From Mactra quadrangularis (lineage: Eukaryota; Mollusca; Bivalvia; Venerida; Mactridae): a stretch of DNA of 64,000 nucleotides. Shown here one piece after another: positions 1 to 12,459 of this stretch. Each line of letters opens with the position of its first letter. Positions within the stretch are counted from its first letter, which is position 1. The notes below the pieces were generated by a model. That model was not told the origin of the DNA and did not search any database. It was given only the letters and a program-made list of their open reading frames with translations. The position numbers were made by a program, and so were the translations under genes. The DNA lies in NCBI GenBank assembly GCA_025267735.1, contig CM046299.1, forward strand, positions 23,458,232 through 23,522,231, read 5' to 3'.

Positions 1-1192
1 TTCTTCATGCGTCCTTAAATCGTCTTTACGTTGATTGCTTCTCTTTTATTTGTTTTTCTTGAATACTTTTGATATTCTCTTGATATGATACTAAGATAGC
101 AAACAAAAGACAATTCTTTTTCATGAGTATCTAAAGTCCTCACATGCTTAACCACAAAATGCAAATATATCATATCTATTTGCTAATTAAGTTTGTCATA
201 TTTTGATGTAGGCATCAATCGAAAAACATGATTGTTTGCATATTTATTTAATTCCGAGGCCCAAAGAACGCTCATGCTGTAATAGCAGCGATGACCACAC
301 AAGCATCTTGTATCAGACAGCTTTCTAGGAGATATTATATATGATATAGATATTGTATATGTTCATCACTGTAGACATTGCGTATGGAACAAAAAAAACC
401 TTATACAGGATTTGTGAATATATAATCGATATCTTACAGTTTTTCCTCTGCAGTTTATTGCACCTGTTGTGAAATAAGTTTGTCTGTGAAATAAGTCTTG
501 GTTTTACGAATACACCAATATTACTGATTATTTGGATTTTGTTTTGTCTAAGTGTTTTGTTCGCACGCATTTGCAAATATGTTTCTTCCATTGAATTGCA
601 TTATGTCAGAGCAAGTTTAATAGTTGTACATTTCTGTCTTGGAAACAGTTATCAAGTAACCATAATACACGTAAAATTGTGGATGAAAATTGGGAATAAA
701 ATTGAAATTAAAGGAAGATTATCTGACATTATATGAACCTCATTAATGAAATATATTGCATATACCCTATTGACTTATTGTGTTTATCTGTTGTTCATAC
801 TGGACTGACATGGCTCACGTACTCCAAAACATATACCATTCTTACTAATTTAAACATTGTTGCAATGTTTAATAAAGAAACTGGATCAGTTATCATATTG
901 ACTTGCTTCCAATTCTCACATGAAGACGACCTTTACGTTCACAAATGTCGAATGTGCCTATTCGTAGAGTTGACTAATATAATAAGCCTCTTTCGCCAAC
1001 GCTTATATTGCCTTTGTTATTACCTTTTTATTGTTTGTTTGCGTTTAACGACACACCAACATCAATTACTTTCTTACAAGAAGTCACGGAAAGGCTATAA
1101 ATGTTTAGATATATTTACTATGGTAATAACGATCTCGAAACGCTACAACAAAAATGCAACCCACCGCAGGTGAACTATTGACATTTGGGTAT
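1..1192. other. AT-rich DNA, no gene seen
   Basis: Open frames here are short, lack recognisable domains and overlap on both strands, as expected by chance in AT-rich DNA. I see no splice-bounded exon, tRNA or repeat. The stretch ends at the TTAA target site of the transposon that follows. Confidence 0.6.
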
Positions 1193-1618
1193 TTAAGACC
1201 CCAGTCACACTGGAGCTCACGATTACTTGCGACCACCGGCGACGCGTAAAACCGACGATCATCGGCGATTGTCTGCGACCAAACCCTCTTTGCGCAGAAA
1301 AATTTACTACCGCGATTATCGTACGACCAGTCATTGACAATCGTACGACAGGTCATCAGAAAACGTACGATTGTCTCAAGATTGTCTGGGATTACTTACG
1401 ACTACCCGTGACCTGTCATGCGATCACCTACAACTTGTCGTACGACCATCGCACGATTACTAAAGACTACTCAAGACTATCGGTGACTAGTGACAATTTG
1501 TAAAGACTGTCTTAAGATTGTTGCACGACAGTTTTGCGATTAACAAAAATCCGAAAAAGACTGATGGATTGGAGGTATAAATAAGGACTTTACAGTGAAA
1601 CATTCTCATTTATAACAG

Positions 1619-1622
<4 letters not shown>

Positions 1623-1699
<77 letters not shown>
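1623..1699. repeat. (GA)n microsatellite
   Basis: About 38 uninterrupted GA dinucleotides lie inside the TTAA-flanked transposon, about 40 bases after a TATAAATA-like stretch. Confidence 0.98.
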
Positions 1700-1701
<2 letters not shown>

Positions 1702-1716
1702 AACAACACAGAATAA

Positions 1717-1860
1717 CTATGGCCAAAGCACCAAGGAGACTGCAGATGATACAACTGCGATTACAACTAGCTCTTCAGTTTCACACTCAGAGTCAGAGTC
1801 AGAGTCGTGTTTGGTCCTTTTCTGGACTTTTCCTTTACACTTTGACTTTTTGGGTGGCAT
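1717..1860 (-). CDS. Short basic/acidic reading frame inside the transposon, possible relic of its gene start
   Basis: This 47-codon minus-strand frame starts at the ATG at 1,860. Its first 18 residues are strongly basic (several Lys/Arg after Met-Pro-Pro-Lys-Lys). A Ser-Asp repeat run (residues 19-24) and an acidic patch follow, then a hydrophobic tail. A TATATATA-type box lies about 60 bases upstream on the same strand (1,921-1,930). A Lys-rich, Ser/Asp-rich start is common in nuclear proteins, including transposases. It could therefore be the first exon left over from an autonomous element. The frame opens further upstream to 1,959, but the ATG at 1,860 looks like the better start. No catalytic domain is present and I do not recognise a family. 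It may equally be chance, since the Ser-Asp run comes from a simple repeat. Confidence 0.25.
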   Translation of the reverse strand: MPPKKSKCKGKVQKRTKHDSDSDSECETEELVVIAVVSSAVSLVLWP

Positions 1861-2423
1861 GACGGTGTTACTCAAACGAAAGAAAAAGTGCGTATGAGGA
1901 ATGAACCGTAAAGTGACTGCTATATATAATGTTAGACCACGTGGTCTGTGTCTTGTCACAGGAAATCTTTAACTAGTCTCTGACGATCGTACGATGATTG
2001 CAATTAATCGTAGAGAAGTCGCTAGTTGTCATTTGTAATCGTGGGCGGTCGTAAGACAAGTCACTACTAATCGCACGATGATCTTACGACTTTGGAAAGA
2101 ATACCTGCGACCGAGTGACAAGGACATCGGCGCCGACCAGTTGAAGATTATTGCAGACTTTCGAACGACGATCGTGCGACAGCCTAAGACCTTATAAGAT
2201 CACTAGCGACCTGTTTGATCGCAAGGAGGTTTTTGTGGAAGCTCAAAAACCTCTCTGCGACTGAAATTGGTCGTGGGACCTGACCTGAATAAGATAACCT
2301 GCGACAGTCGAAGATCACCGATGACCGTCGTAAGACTTTTTAAAGATTCTTCGCGACCAGAGGTCACTGGTGATCGTCAACTGGTCTTAAGTGGTCGTAA
2401 GCTCTAATGTGACTGGGGCTTAA

Positions 2424-4433
2424 GTAGACACTTAATTATATCTATAAATACTGTCTCGTCGTAATAAGCAGTAAGAATTTTAAGGACATTGTAAAGATTA
2501 GCTCTTAATAGATTAGCTGTATTATTACCTTTCATAGTATTTCTTAGAATAAATTATGATGTTTCTCAAATTAGAACGATTAAAGTTTGGTATTATCTGA
2601 TAGAAAGCTTTATTTCGTGAACGTAAAAAAGCTACTTCATTTGTTTATTTGACGGCCAATAATCAGATTTATATTGTTAGATATTACATAATTGTTAATG
2701 TAGTTCAAATAACTAGCGAAAAACAAAATTAGTATAGTGTGCTTTATATTGTAAAATAAAGCTTAATGTTTGGTATTATATGCCGTATTAAATATTTGCC
2801 AATCATATCGCGGCGTCCAGTTTTCCTTCTTAGCACAGAAGTTCTCTTAAGAATGGCTTGATTCATGACCAAAGATGTCAAAATTATTTGAAGATTTGTG
2901 AATCAAATATAGTCTCCATACGGTTATTGTGAAACTTATTAAACAAAACACATGTATAATTTCTTAGTGACATTCATATGAAAATGCATTCTTGCCTTTT
3001 TTGTTTTTCTTCTGTTGCATTTGATTCCTACATTAATGTTAGTGTATGTAATTAATCAAATAACAAATCTATATAAATCAGTATGGGTTAACTTGCCACA
3101 TTTCTTTGCTAAATACATTTTGAAAATTGGCTTTCATAAATATTTAATACTATTTTATGTATTTTCTTCTGAACGTCGTGTCTGTTTAGTCTGATTGTTT
3201 ATCAAAATTGCATAATTGATTTTTTTATCCAGAGATAGCAAATTGCTTTTACAATACGAAAAAAAATAAAACCAAGCAAGAATTCTGATTTAGTAAGTAA
3301 TCTTAATAAGCTAATGTTTTACAGGAACAGTTGTTATGTGGTATGTTACGAACTGGACTGTTGTTTGATGCTAATATTGACTTGGTAAATAAATCTAAGA
3401 ATGAAGACATTTGGTTTTACTTAATTATTATGTGTATTGAACTTTACACGTATACGAATAAGATTCTGCTTAATACATGAATGTTTATATATTAACTTTA
3501 CTACGTTAAAGCAAGCAAGTAGTTAGATTGCATTATCTAATGTGTCAACTGTGCTACAACGTATTTAATAATTTTCTCTTACTACTGCTTGCACTCATAT
3601 TGTTATTAATAATGCACAAGGAAACGCACACTTTAATAATGTTTTGACAAATTCGAAAATGCTTCTGTGAATTGTATGTTGGTATCATAAAATATTCATA
3701 TTCATATTTCTAGTTGAGTTAACCATACCACTGAGTATTATATCGAGAGTTTCTGATAATAATTTTCGCATTTTGTGACAATAACATAATCGTAATTGTC
3801 TTATAATCTGCAAACTTGAAAACACATTATGTGGAGTCGTCGACGATTTTGTTCCTCAGACACTTAACGCTCCGTCATACAAGTAAGTTTTTCTCTGTAT
3901 GTTGTATCACCCGTTGGTTTAATACTACATTTTAAATAACAATTTGGATTTTCAGAGACATTTGAACATCTTCTTGTGATAAAACAGCACTTTTCTGCAA
4001 CAAAAATACAACCCACTAAAAGTAAACATATGCTTTCTTATCTCCTTCTAGTCTGAAAAACATAACAAAGTAAAGTAAATATTCGACTATAAATACTTGT
4101 TTCTAGTACATGTATAAGATTTATTTCTTCTAACATTAAAACTGCTTATGCTGAGAAGCTACTGAAGTGAAATTTTGTTATGGTGTTTACGAATGACACA
4201 CTTGTGACTGCTGATAGACCGCATCCTACAACGATAATTAAGTCACAGTTTGTCTCTGTTCCATTTCTATCTTATATATACTCAGCAGATATTCCTGTGC
4301 GAAATCACAATTATTTGAAACCTCACAGTTTTTCTTGACGTTCTTAAAAATGAATGCTAAGGTTAGTATCACGAACAGTTACGAATATTTTGACTTTACT
4401 GTTAAGTGACATTCAATAATATTTTTGATTAGA
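2424..4433. other. AT-rich DNA, no gene seen
   Basis: No reading frame of useful length, no tRNA or SINE, and no inverted-repeat element is visible between the transposon and the small MITE. Confidence 0.6.
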
Positions 4434-4652
4434 CCACAACAAGTTGATCATATGTTATATGGATTCGCTCGCACCTTTATTTTGACGGTTTTTACAAAAG
4501 AAAACTATTTTTATTTCCTCGCTCGCTTATAAAAATTTTGTCAAACCGCTATATAAAGCAACCGAATTAAGATTCATAGAATTATTTTTCTTCGCTCGCT
4601 CGCCCCATTATTTACCAGAAAACCCGTAGAACACATCATCAACTTGTTGTGG
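4434..4652. mobile_element. 219-bp MITE with CGCTCGC motifs
   Basis: The ends are inverted copies of CCACAACAAGTTGAT (4,434-4,448 and 4,638-4,652). The inside holds three spaced clusters of TCGCTCGC (near 4,465, 4,520 and 4,595), unusual in this AT-rich setting. There is no coding capacity. Size and inverted ends fit a miniature inverted-repeat transposable element. I could not define a clear target duplication. Confidence 0.65.
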
Positions 4653-5646
4653 CCTTACAAGTCAAATGTTATTGGAATAACGCAGCTTCTTTGTAAAGTT
4701 GTGTGACCTGTCATAGTCCATGAATGGAAGCATTAATGATATAATTTTAGTCTCTTTACTGATTGATTTTTGTTGTTGTTTTGTTAGATTAGCCTGTCAG
4801 AATTCATGTACTCTTTTGACTGAGTAGATTTAGCTTTATCGGTCCTTGTGGTTAAGGTACATATTTAAGATAAAACTTGCTACGCTTTCAACTCACATTA
4901 ACGGATATGACCTAAAAATTGATAATATTGGATGTGCTTCTACTTTCAATATCTTCAAATCAAATAAAAAAGATACTCTACTTTGAAGAGGAACTGGAAT
5001 GAGATATGGTTAGAATTATAAAGACATGATTTAAATGTAAATAGTGGTTTACTTAACAAAATATTACAACACATGTATAAATTACCTCGGTTTTATAGTT
5101 TTGATGAGAAAAGAAATGTTCAGGAAGAATCAAATGACAATGATTTAGTTATAGTTTATATAAATGGTACTGCCATTATTAAAGAATCAATTGTGTCAAA
5201 AACTTGGCATTTAAATATTGCTTAGCTAAGTAAGTGGTATAGCCTTGTACAGTAGTTGTGTAATTAGTGTTGTTTCCTCTAGCAAAACTACTTACACAGC
5301 AGATTAGAGTCACCAACATTTCCATTATTCTATGAAACTTTGTGAGAAAAGTAATATTATGATATTAAGTGTAATTTGACAATCATTGCGTCTGGCGTCT
5401 GATACAGAAAGTTTATGTGAGGTTGTATATATTAGAAACATTTGATACACTAGTACAGTTAGATCATTTTGAAGTACATTTCAATATCTTAAGAAAGCAG
5501 ACACTCATTGAATTGCCTTTCTTTCGAAGAAATGGAGAAATTTATAGCGTAAACTTCAGAAAACAATTATAATGTGCCTGTTTAATATCCACCATCTCGT
5601 TGCTGGAAGAATTTATTTGAATTAAAACAGTAAATTAGATATTCAC
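4653..5646. other. AT-rich DNA, no gene seen
   Basis: No supported feature is visible. Short frames only. Confidence 0.55.
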
Positions 5647-5724
5647 TGAAACCCTACTAGACGCCGTAAAATGACCTAAAATGTGTTGACACGGCGTTAA
5701 ACCCAATAAAAAGATGAAACCCTA
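5647..5724 (+). mobile_element. SINE reduced to its 3' tail, with target duplications
   Basis: Only the terminal 55-60 bases of a SINE are present (GACGCCGTAAAATGACC through GGCGTTAAACCCAATAAAAA). They are flanked by direct repeats TGAAACCCTA at 5,647-5,656 and 5,715-5,724. The tail matches the last part of the full-length SINE at 19,519. A tail-only copy with intact target duplications indicates extreme 5' truncation during target-primed reverse transcription, not later decay. Confidence 0.85.
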
Positions 5725-8049
5725 TTTGTATCAACCATGCCACTTATAATCTACAAGTATTAACTTCAACACAGTCTTGGTCATTCCTATAGCTATAACC
5801 ATGACATTGGTTAGTTACAGACTAAAACAATCCGTTTTTTTTTGTCACAAGTTGCTAATTTATGAGAGGAACTAATACTTGGCATTGGCTGCTAGTTTTA
5901 CAGCAAAATAGTTCCATCAGACGCTTGAAACAGTCGAGCATACGTTAGTAATTGCATCATTCTGTTATTTTTATTATGAAGTGTGCATTATCACTGATAC
6001 AACGCAATTTGCCTTGCATTTCTTTGTTTTATATATTCAGTTTATAAACTACATGTATGTCTGTTAGCTAAAAATAAATGATAGAAATATTAGTATTGGC
6101 AACCAGCAATGTGTCTACATAGAAATACAATTTCGTAGTGAATTAATTTTCTCCAACATAAAACCAATAGGGAATACTTGAAAACAAAACAATAGGAGTA
6201 ACAGTATCATTTAATATTCATATCATTATTACTTCATGCATATAATCAACATTATTATGACCGATCATTCTACTAGTATTGGATATGAAGTTAAGCTACC
6301 GCCAATGTTATATTTTAGTTGCTGTATATACACTGAAGTTATATCACCTGAAACAAGACTAACTGACGTAAAATGCTAGCAAGCACTCGATTATCGTCAA
6401 TTTATGTTGTTGCTTAGTTAATACAATGCGTAAATCATTAAGCAATGCTTATCGGTTGGTCGTACAATTGAAAAAGATTATATAACTTGCTAACGAAATA
6501 AATACAAGCCGTACAATTTTAAGAAGTTATTATGAGAAGTATTAGTTGTTGAAGGAGCTGCACCTTTTATATAATGTCAATTATGATTTGTTTCTTCCCA
6601 TATCTTTTACTTGCAGAAAGTAAATCATTTTCAGTTTCCACTAAGTGTGTTAAATTAAAGAATTTATCAAAATTTATCAAATCCTACTAGAAACATCGTG
6701 GGACCTTTAGTATCAAGATTGGAAGACTTGGACTATATACAAGGGCGTCGCATAAAGGAATGATGCAAAGTTTAGCAGTCAACAATTCATTAATTCACCC
6801 AGAGATTAACGTCCACTATATATATTGCGGGCTAGGTGCTACAAGAACAATTTAAATAAAGAAATAAATACACGACATACATGCTAAGGTTGTTTACTTA
6901 CTAGCTTTTTTAACCTTTTACTTTATCTGTTTGCAGCTAAGTAGCCTTCTCTACTTTTTTTCAACGTAAAATGTCACAGGCAAAATTGGAAAAATTATCT
7001 CAATGTATTGTTTTGCACTTGAACTTTACCATTTATTATTTCATACGATGCTCTTTTATCTTAAACAATAACTTCCAGCTTAGAAAGTCGATTTCAAACA
7101 CCGCATGGTCAAATGAGATTGACCGAGATGTCAAAGACAGAAATGAAAATTCTGGAAATACTTGAAATAAAGGAACAAAAACACATCACTGATGCCGAGA
7201 TATAACACAAGGGCACAAAAAAGTAATAAAAGGCTTCTTTATTTGAACAGATTCAAGTGTATTATATGGAATCAATGACCTTGTAGGTAATATTGAAATT
7301 GCCTTGCCATGGCAATTTGCACACGCCGATGGTTTTATTAAAAATACTTTTAAAGCTGAAGTTTGATGTAATAAACACACGTGTATGTACTATGATGTAT
7401 CGATTTGACATTGATTAACAATATTTCTTATTATATAAAACTTGGTCCCAAGTTTGAAACTATCAACTAATGTATCACTCATGTTTTATATATAAAGTAA
7501 TATATAAAAAGTAGTACTTGATCCTGAGACCAAACAAAATGTTTCGAAACATTTTAGTCGCATTCACAATGAAACTTTAATAGATAAAATATTCATTGTA
7601 ATAATGTTTTAGTATCTATTTTGGTGTCTCTTGAACATTTAAATAAGTCTCATTTTTGGGTGAGTTTTAATTGGTTTTCTATCATTGGGGATAGCATTAT
7701 TCAATATAATGTCTCTTCTTTATCTGATATCAAACTCATGAAATGACTGTATTTATACTGCTTTTACTAGAATACTTTTATAGTTCTTTCAGAATTTATT
7801 ACATTTCATAAATCATACATTCTATAATGTAAACTCAAGACTCTCGGGAATCGTCACTAGTAATGCATATGACGATGTATTAACTGCAACATTAAAAGTT
7901 ACATTTATTTCAGATCAATATTGATTGTAAATGTAGCGATATTTTCATCAAATGACACTGTTTTGCGTTAAATGTATTGTTGGTATCAATCACAATTTGA
8001 CCATGATGTATAAAATACGAAATTCAATTTGATCATTCAGAATTATGCA
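5725..8049. other. AT-rich DNA, no gene seen
   Basis: No supported exon, RNA gene or transposon. Frames near 6,971-7,380 are short, low in complexity and overlap on opposite strands. Confidence 0.55.
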
Positions 8050-10030
8050 TTATCCATCCAAATTTACACAAATGGAATTAATATTTATAAATAAGACCAA
8101 TGCAGAAATAACACGATTTACGATTAATATTTTTTTCTGTAAAATTGACGCGCTGTCTTTCAGATACAAGCATTGAGTCTTGTACGAAATGATAAAAATC
8201 AGTTCTTTACAAGGTTTGTATTTCTTGTTACTTTCTCGTTAATCACGTTATCTAGTTCTGGTTTGATTTCAACTGTAAAAATGTATGTGACAGTTCCTCT
8301 GAAATTCTCAATTATTTATGAAGATAGATGACACTATGGGCAATTTGCTTAATAATGAATATGGAAAATTGCGATCAAAGTCAAATATTGAGACGTGAGC
8401 TAGTAGAGGTCTGTTTTGTGTTCCTAAATGAAACAATTTGTAAATCGTCTTTGGTCTTATGAGTTGTTTCCGTTAGTTTTTTGCTAGAAAGACCCTATGG
8501 AGGCATTATTTTACAGCTTAGTAGGATTTTAGAAGTAACTTCCTCTTGCTGGAAAAAGTTAAGTCTATGATGTTTAATGAAAAATCTGAAGACTTAATGC
8601 AACGATATAAAAAGAATGTTTAGAGTGAATAACTGCAATTTTACAGGATATTAAATGATACTTAAACTGGCAAACGTCGGTAGTTTTTGGGCTTCTCTAT
8701 GATAAATGCAATAACTAAGATTTTAAGTCTAACAGTTTATTGATCTAGATGTCGGTTCTGAAATGTCGATCTATATATTTTATGAAGAACTTAGACATTT
8801 TAGAGTGTTAGATTATTAATTTGAATGTCATAAAGTATGTTTTTATGTATTGATACACGAAAACATTAAAAAGAAAGAGTAGCAATATCTGTGAAACTTA
8901 CAACAAACTTAAGCCAGTATAAATTCACTTACTCGAAAAACAATTTTGTAATTGAAAACGTTTCTGTCTATGTATTTATTTCCTTCTTCTTGGTTTTAGT
9001 AAATATATCCTAACTTGGAGTTATAAGCATATTTTGTAATGAAAACTGTTTTAGGCATTTTCATTAATGTGTATGTTTAAATACAGTAAACGAAATGTGA
9101 TTTTTGGAACGATGTCTAAACATCATGTAATAAGTCAACTTGTTACAACATGGAATATTACTCCTACTTGTCACCGAGTTTCAAATGATTGTGCAATACT
9201 GACACTCTTTGGTTTGAGTTTAGAAATAAAGAGTTTCCGTTGGTCATTTAGGTATATGATGCATCATATGACAAATTGCATCATTTACACGTGATTTGCC
9301 TCAGCATTTCTAAATGACAGATACGTATATTTGATAGTAACCATAGCTTTTCCAAGAACCTGTTTTTTTCTTTCCTATTTATACCCATTCATATTCACCT
9401 ATCATCAGTAACGTTCGAAACTTACGCAAAAAGATGTTTATGAACCTAGGCTGAAATAATAACTTTATGACTTCGTGTATACTAATAACAATGATGAGTT
9501 AAATTATATCAAGGACATGGTTTTAAACATTTAAGAGGTTTAAGTATCCGAAATATATTTTCATGAAGCTTTGTAGTTTTGCCATGACCATTGACTCGAG
9601 AACCTTTTGGTTTTATCGATTATTCGTTTTCTCATGATCTGTATAATGAAATATATTCTAGAAGCTTACAGTACCTTGGGTCACGAAAAATTAACATCTT
9701 TCAATAATCATCGGAAATTGAGTTTCTTATTTACAACGTCTCACAGTCTGACTATTGACAAGTGATTTATTTAATTAATTCTGAAGTTTTGAGGTGTTTA
9801 CGTGTTGTGGCGGCAGTTATATTGTATTATCGTCTGGAATATATTGTTTGTATGAATTTGTTAAGGTGTTGACCTCGGCTTAAATAATTTATCTCAGGAC
9901 AAACAGAAACAGACGTACGCCACGATCAATCTTGTATGAAGCAAACAAGAGGATAAGATAAAATGAAGTTAAACCACTTACGAATTTAAAACAAACGAAC
10001 ACTTAAGACAGGGTGAATATGGTGTATGTT
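8050..10030 (+). repeat. Duplicated block D1
   Basis: This block aligns, with many substitutions and indels, to 12,460-14,985. Shared landmarks are TTTTTCTGTAAAATTGAC-type text near 8,135 and 12,555, ATACAAGCATT near 8,164 and 12,583, TGACAAGTGATTTATTT near 9,756 and 14,720, GTTTACGTGTTGTGG near 9,797 and 14,760, and CACGATCAATCTTGTAT near 9,920 and 14,875. D1 lacks about 160 bases that D2 and D3 share. No coding frame is conserved between the copies. Confidence 0.7.
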
Positions 10031-12459
10031 ATTAGTCTCCAAACGAAATAACATTTATTATTCACAGAAGAAAGAAACAAATGAACTTAAATACGATGGC
10101 CAAATTATTTCAACAGATATTATAGTTTAGAGTGATGTACATAGGTTGAAAAAATGTGACATCATCAAGAAAACATATTTAAATATTGCAACTCTTTGTA
10201 CTATGCGACTAGTTTATGCATTTATGAAATTGTTCAATAAGGCCCTTCAGGACAAGGCTTCACGAATAGATGATGAATGTATAATTTTAATCTTTACATT
10301 ATGTACATTAGTATTACATTAAGCTTCTAGAATATATTTAATGATACAGAATTATACAAATTTGTACTATTTAATGTTCTCAAATATCTCATTATCAAAA
10401 TGCTATTACTATTAAAATATTGGTTTGTCTTCATTTTCTTCAACGAATCTCTTTACAAGAGCAAAATTCTGGTTAAGGCGACAATTTTATCATTATATGG
10501 GTTTACAACCTTTTAAATATCATCTTAAACAATGACTTTGTAAGTATCATTCTTGGAAGATTTCCTAAAAATACAGAGTTAATTAAATGTCATTACATTT
10601 CAGAAAGCTTTCTATGCCTATTACTTAAGAATTTTCTCAAGAGATAAAACAGATATTAGTTTGGTTTTAAAGTTTTGCATACTAGTATCTAAGGATTGGA
10701 TTGGAATTGTGTTAGGTTTTATGATACTTATTAACGTAACGTTATCTCTAGCATAGTTAAATGTTACCCTTTGATTGCCATTAGATGTAACAATCTCCAG
10801 ATAATCCAGATAATGTTCATATAATCATATATTAGTAGCGATCAAGGAAAATCGAAATAGTATTTTTGTGAAATCATCATGTATACGAAGAAGAACAGTC
10901 GCGTTTTTAATCCTACACTGATTAGACACCATAAATGTAATAGATATACCATTTTTGCTACCTTGACAGACATTACGTTGTTACACACATAATTATACAT
11001 ATGAAACAATGTTACAACTTTTATTTTGATATCAAATTATTAAAGTGAACAAAATAGTTGGATTCCTAATGTTGATGACTCAGATCTTTAGAATGTTGGT
11101 GTAAGTTATTTTACCAAATATATATCGTTGATAAAACCAACAAGAAATACCTTTAAAAAGAATATTCTGCGCTATGCAGGGTTCGTTTAGTTTGAAGTAT
11201 AAATAGTCATATTCGCTGTTCAGTCATACCGCCAGGGGCGTACAACGACGAATGTATAATCAATTGGCATAGTGAGTCACCAATAATACAATACACATAG
11301 TAAATAGTCAGAAATTACTGTCCGTGCCACTATGACCTGTTTATTACAAATAACCAATGGTTCCATATATTTTATCCATTTCTCTACACCGGAAAAGAAT
11401 TTCATTAGACAAGCAGGTATGGTAAAGCAAATTGTATTGGTTAAAATATAGGAAAATAGCTCCAAAATCAGCTACGCCGAAAAGCATAAGAATTAACACA
11501 AGCTTTGTTTGTTGTAATTAGTTTGTTTCCTCCTACGCAATACTGTATTATATCGTTTGTATGTTTAATTGTTAAATGTAACACTCTGTTCGTGTTTAAA
11601 TTAGTTTTCTGTCATACAATAACCCTTAATTTTCCAGAAATTAGAAATGTCAACCTTTTTGTATTATACTTATATAGTAAATAGCTAACATACCAATTTA
11701 AGTACCTCTTTTACGAGAAAAATGTTTATAGCATTCAGATGACAAGTGCGTGCAAATTGTCATTCAGCATTTAAGAGACCAGTTATTTATTTGTATAATA
11801 TTGTAATAAAATACTGTGAATGAAGAAATGTAAAATAATAGGGTTGTTTTCCATTTATTTTATAAAAGCCTCCACCCTCTTATTAACAATGCTTATATTA
11901 GTTTTCTAATCACGTTATAAATCATGAAATTATTGCCTGTAAATACGACTTCAAAACAAATACAAAAGTTCCGTATCTCGACCAATGTACGTTACATATG
12001 ATTTCACGTTCGTAGTTTCTTTAGTATAGTCAGGAATCCGGTTTGAGTTTGTTACACACTTTATTGACTTTTGTCATCTCAGAATATTTTTACTTATACT
12101 GTCATATGTGGTGTCTTATTTCATAGTATGGGTAATGGTAAAAATTTGATCCATAATTTGAAAATTCGTTAGACTAACCCTTTTGCAGCCCGAAACTTGT
12201 CGAACGTCATTTTATGTAATCAAAGTGGCTTCAGTTTTAGACTAATCGTTTTGTATACATTCTGTTTTGTCACATATATATAATGTATTGCATACTCTTT
12301 ACAATAAATTTATATTTTTTTCAACTTTGGGAGTGGCATTAATTTCAGGCAAATAACGAATATGTGTATTCTATTTTATTGGGTTTGCATAATTAAGCTT
12401 TGTATACCCAAAATACAACTTTAGATTTGAAGTATTAACCACTACTTTGATCAATAACC
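10031..12459. other. AT-rich spacer between D1 and D2
   Basis: No gene, RNA or transposon is recognised. The longest frame (minus strand, near 11,277-11,465) has no domain and no conserved counterpart. Confidence 0.5.

Larger units (their letters stand above)
1193..2423. mobile_element. TTAA-flanked DNA transposon, about 1.22 kb, probably non-autonomous
   Basis: The element lies between two TTAA tetranucleotides (1,193-1,196 and 2,420-2,423). Its ends are terminal inverted repeats of about 37 bp (1,197-1,234 and 2,383-2,419). Both begin G(A)CCCCAGTCACA and continue imperfectly inward, with one 1-base length difference and a few mismatches. The interior is visibly richer in GC than its surroundings and is packed with short direct and inverted motifs of the CGAC/GTCG and CGTACGA type, typical of subterminal transposase-binding repeats. 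A TTAA duplication is known for the piggyBac and Kolobok superfamilies; the sequence alone does not decide between them. No transposase core is present. A (GA)n tract and a short basic reading frame occupy the centre. Confidence 0.8.
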
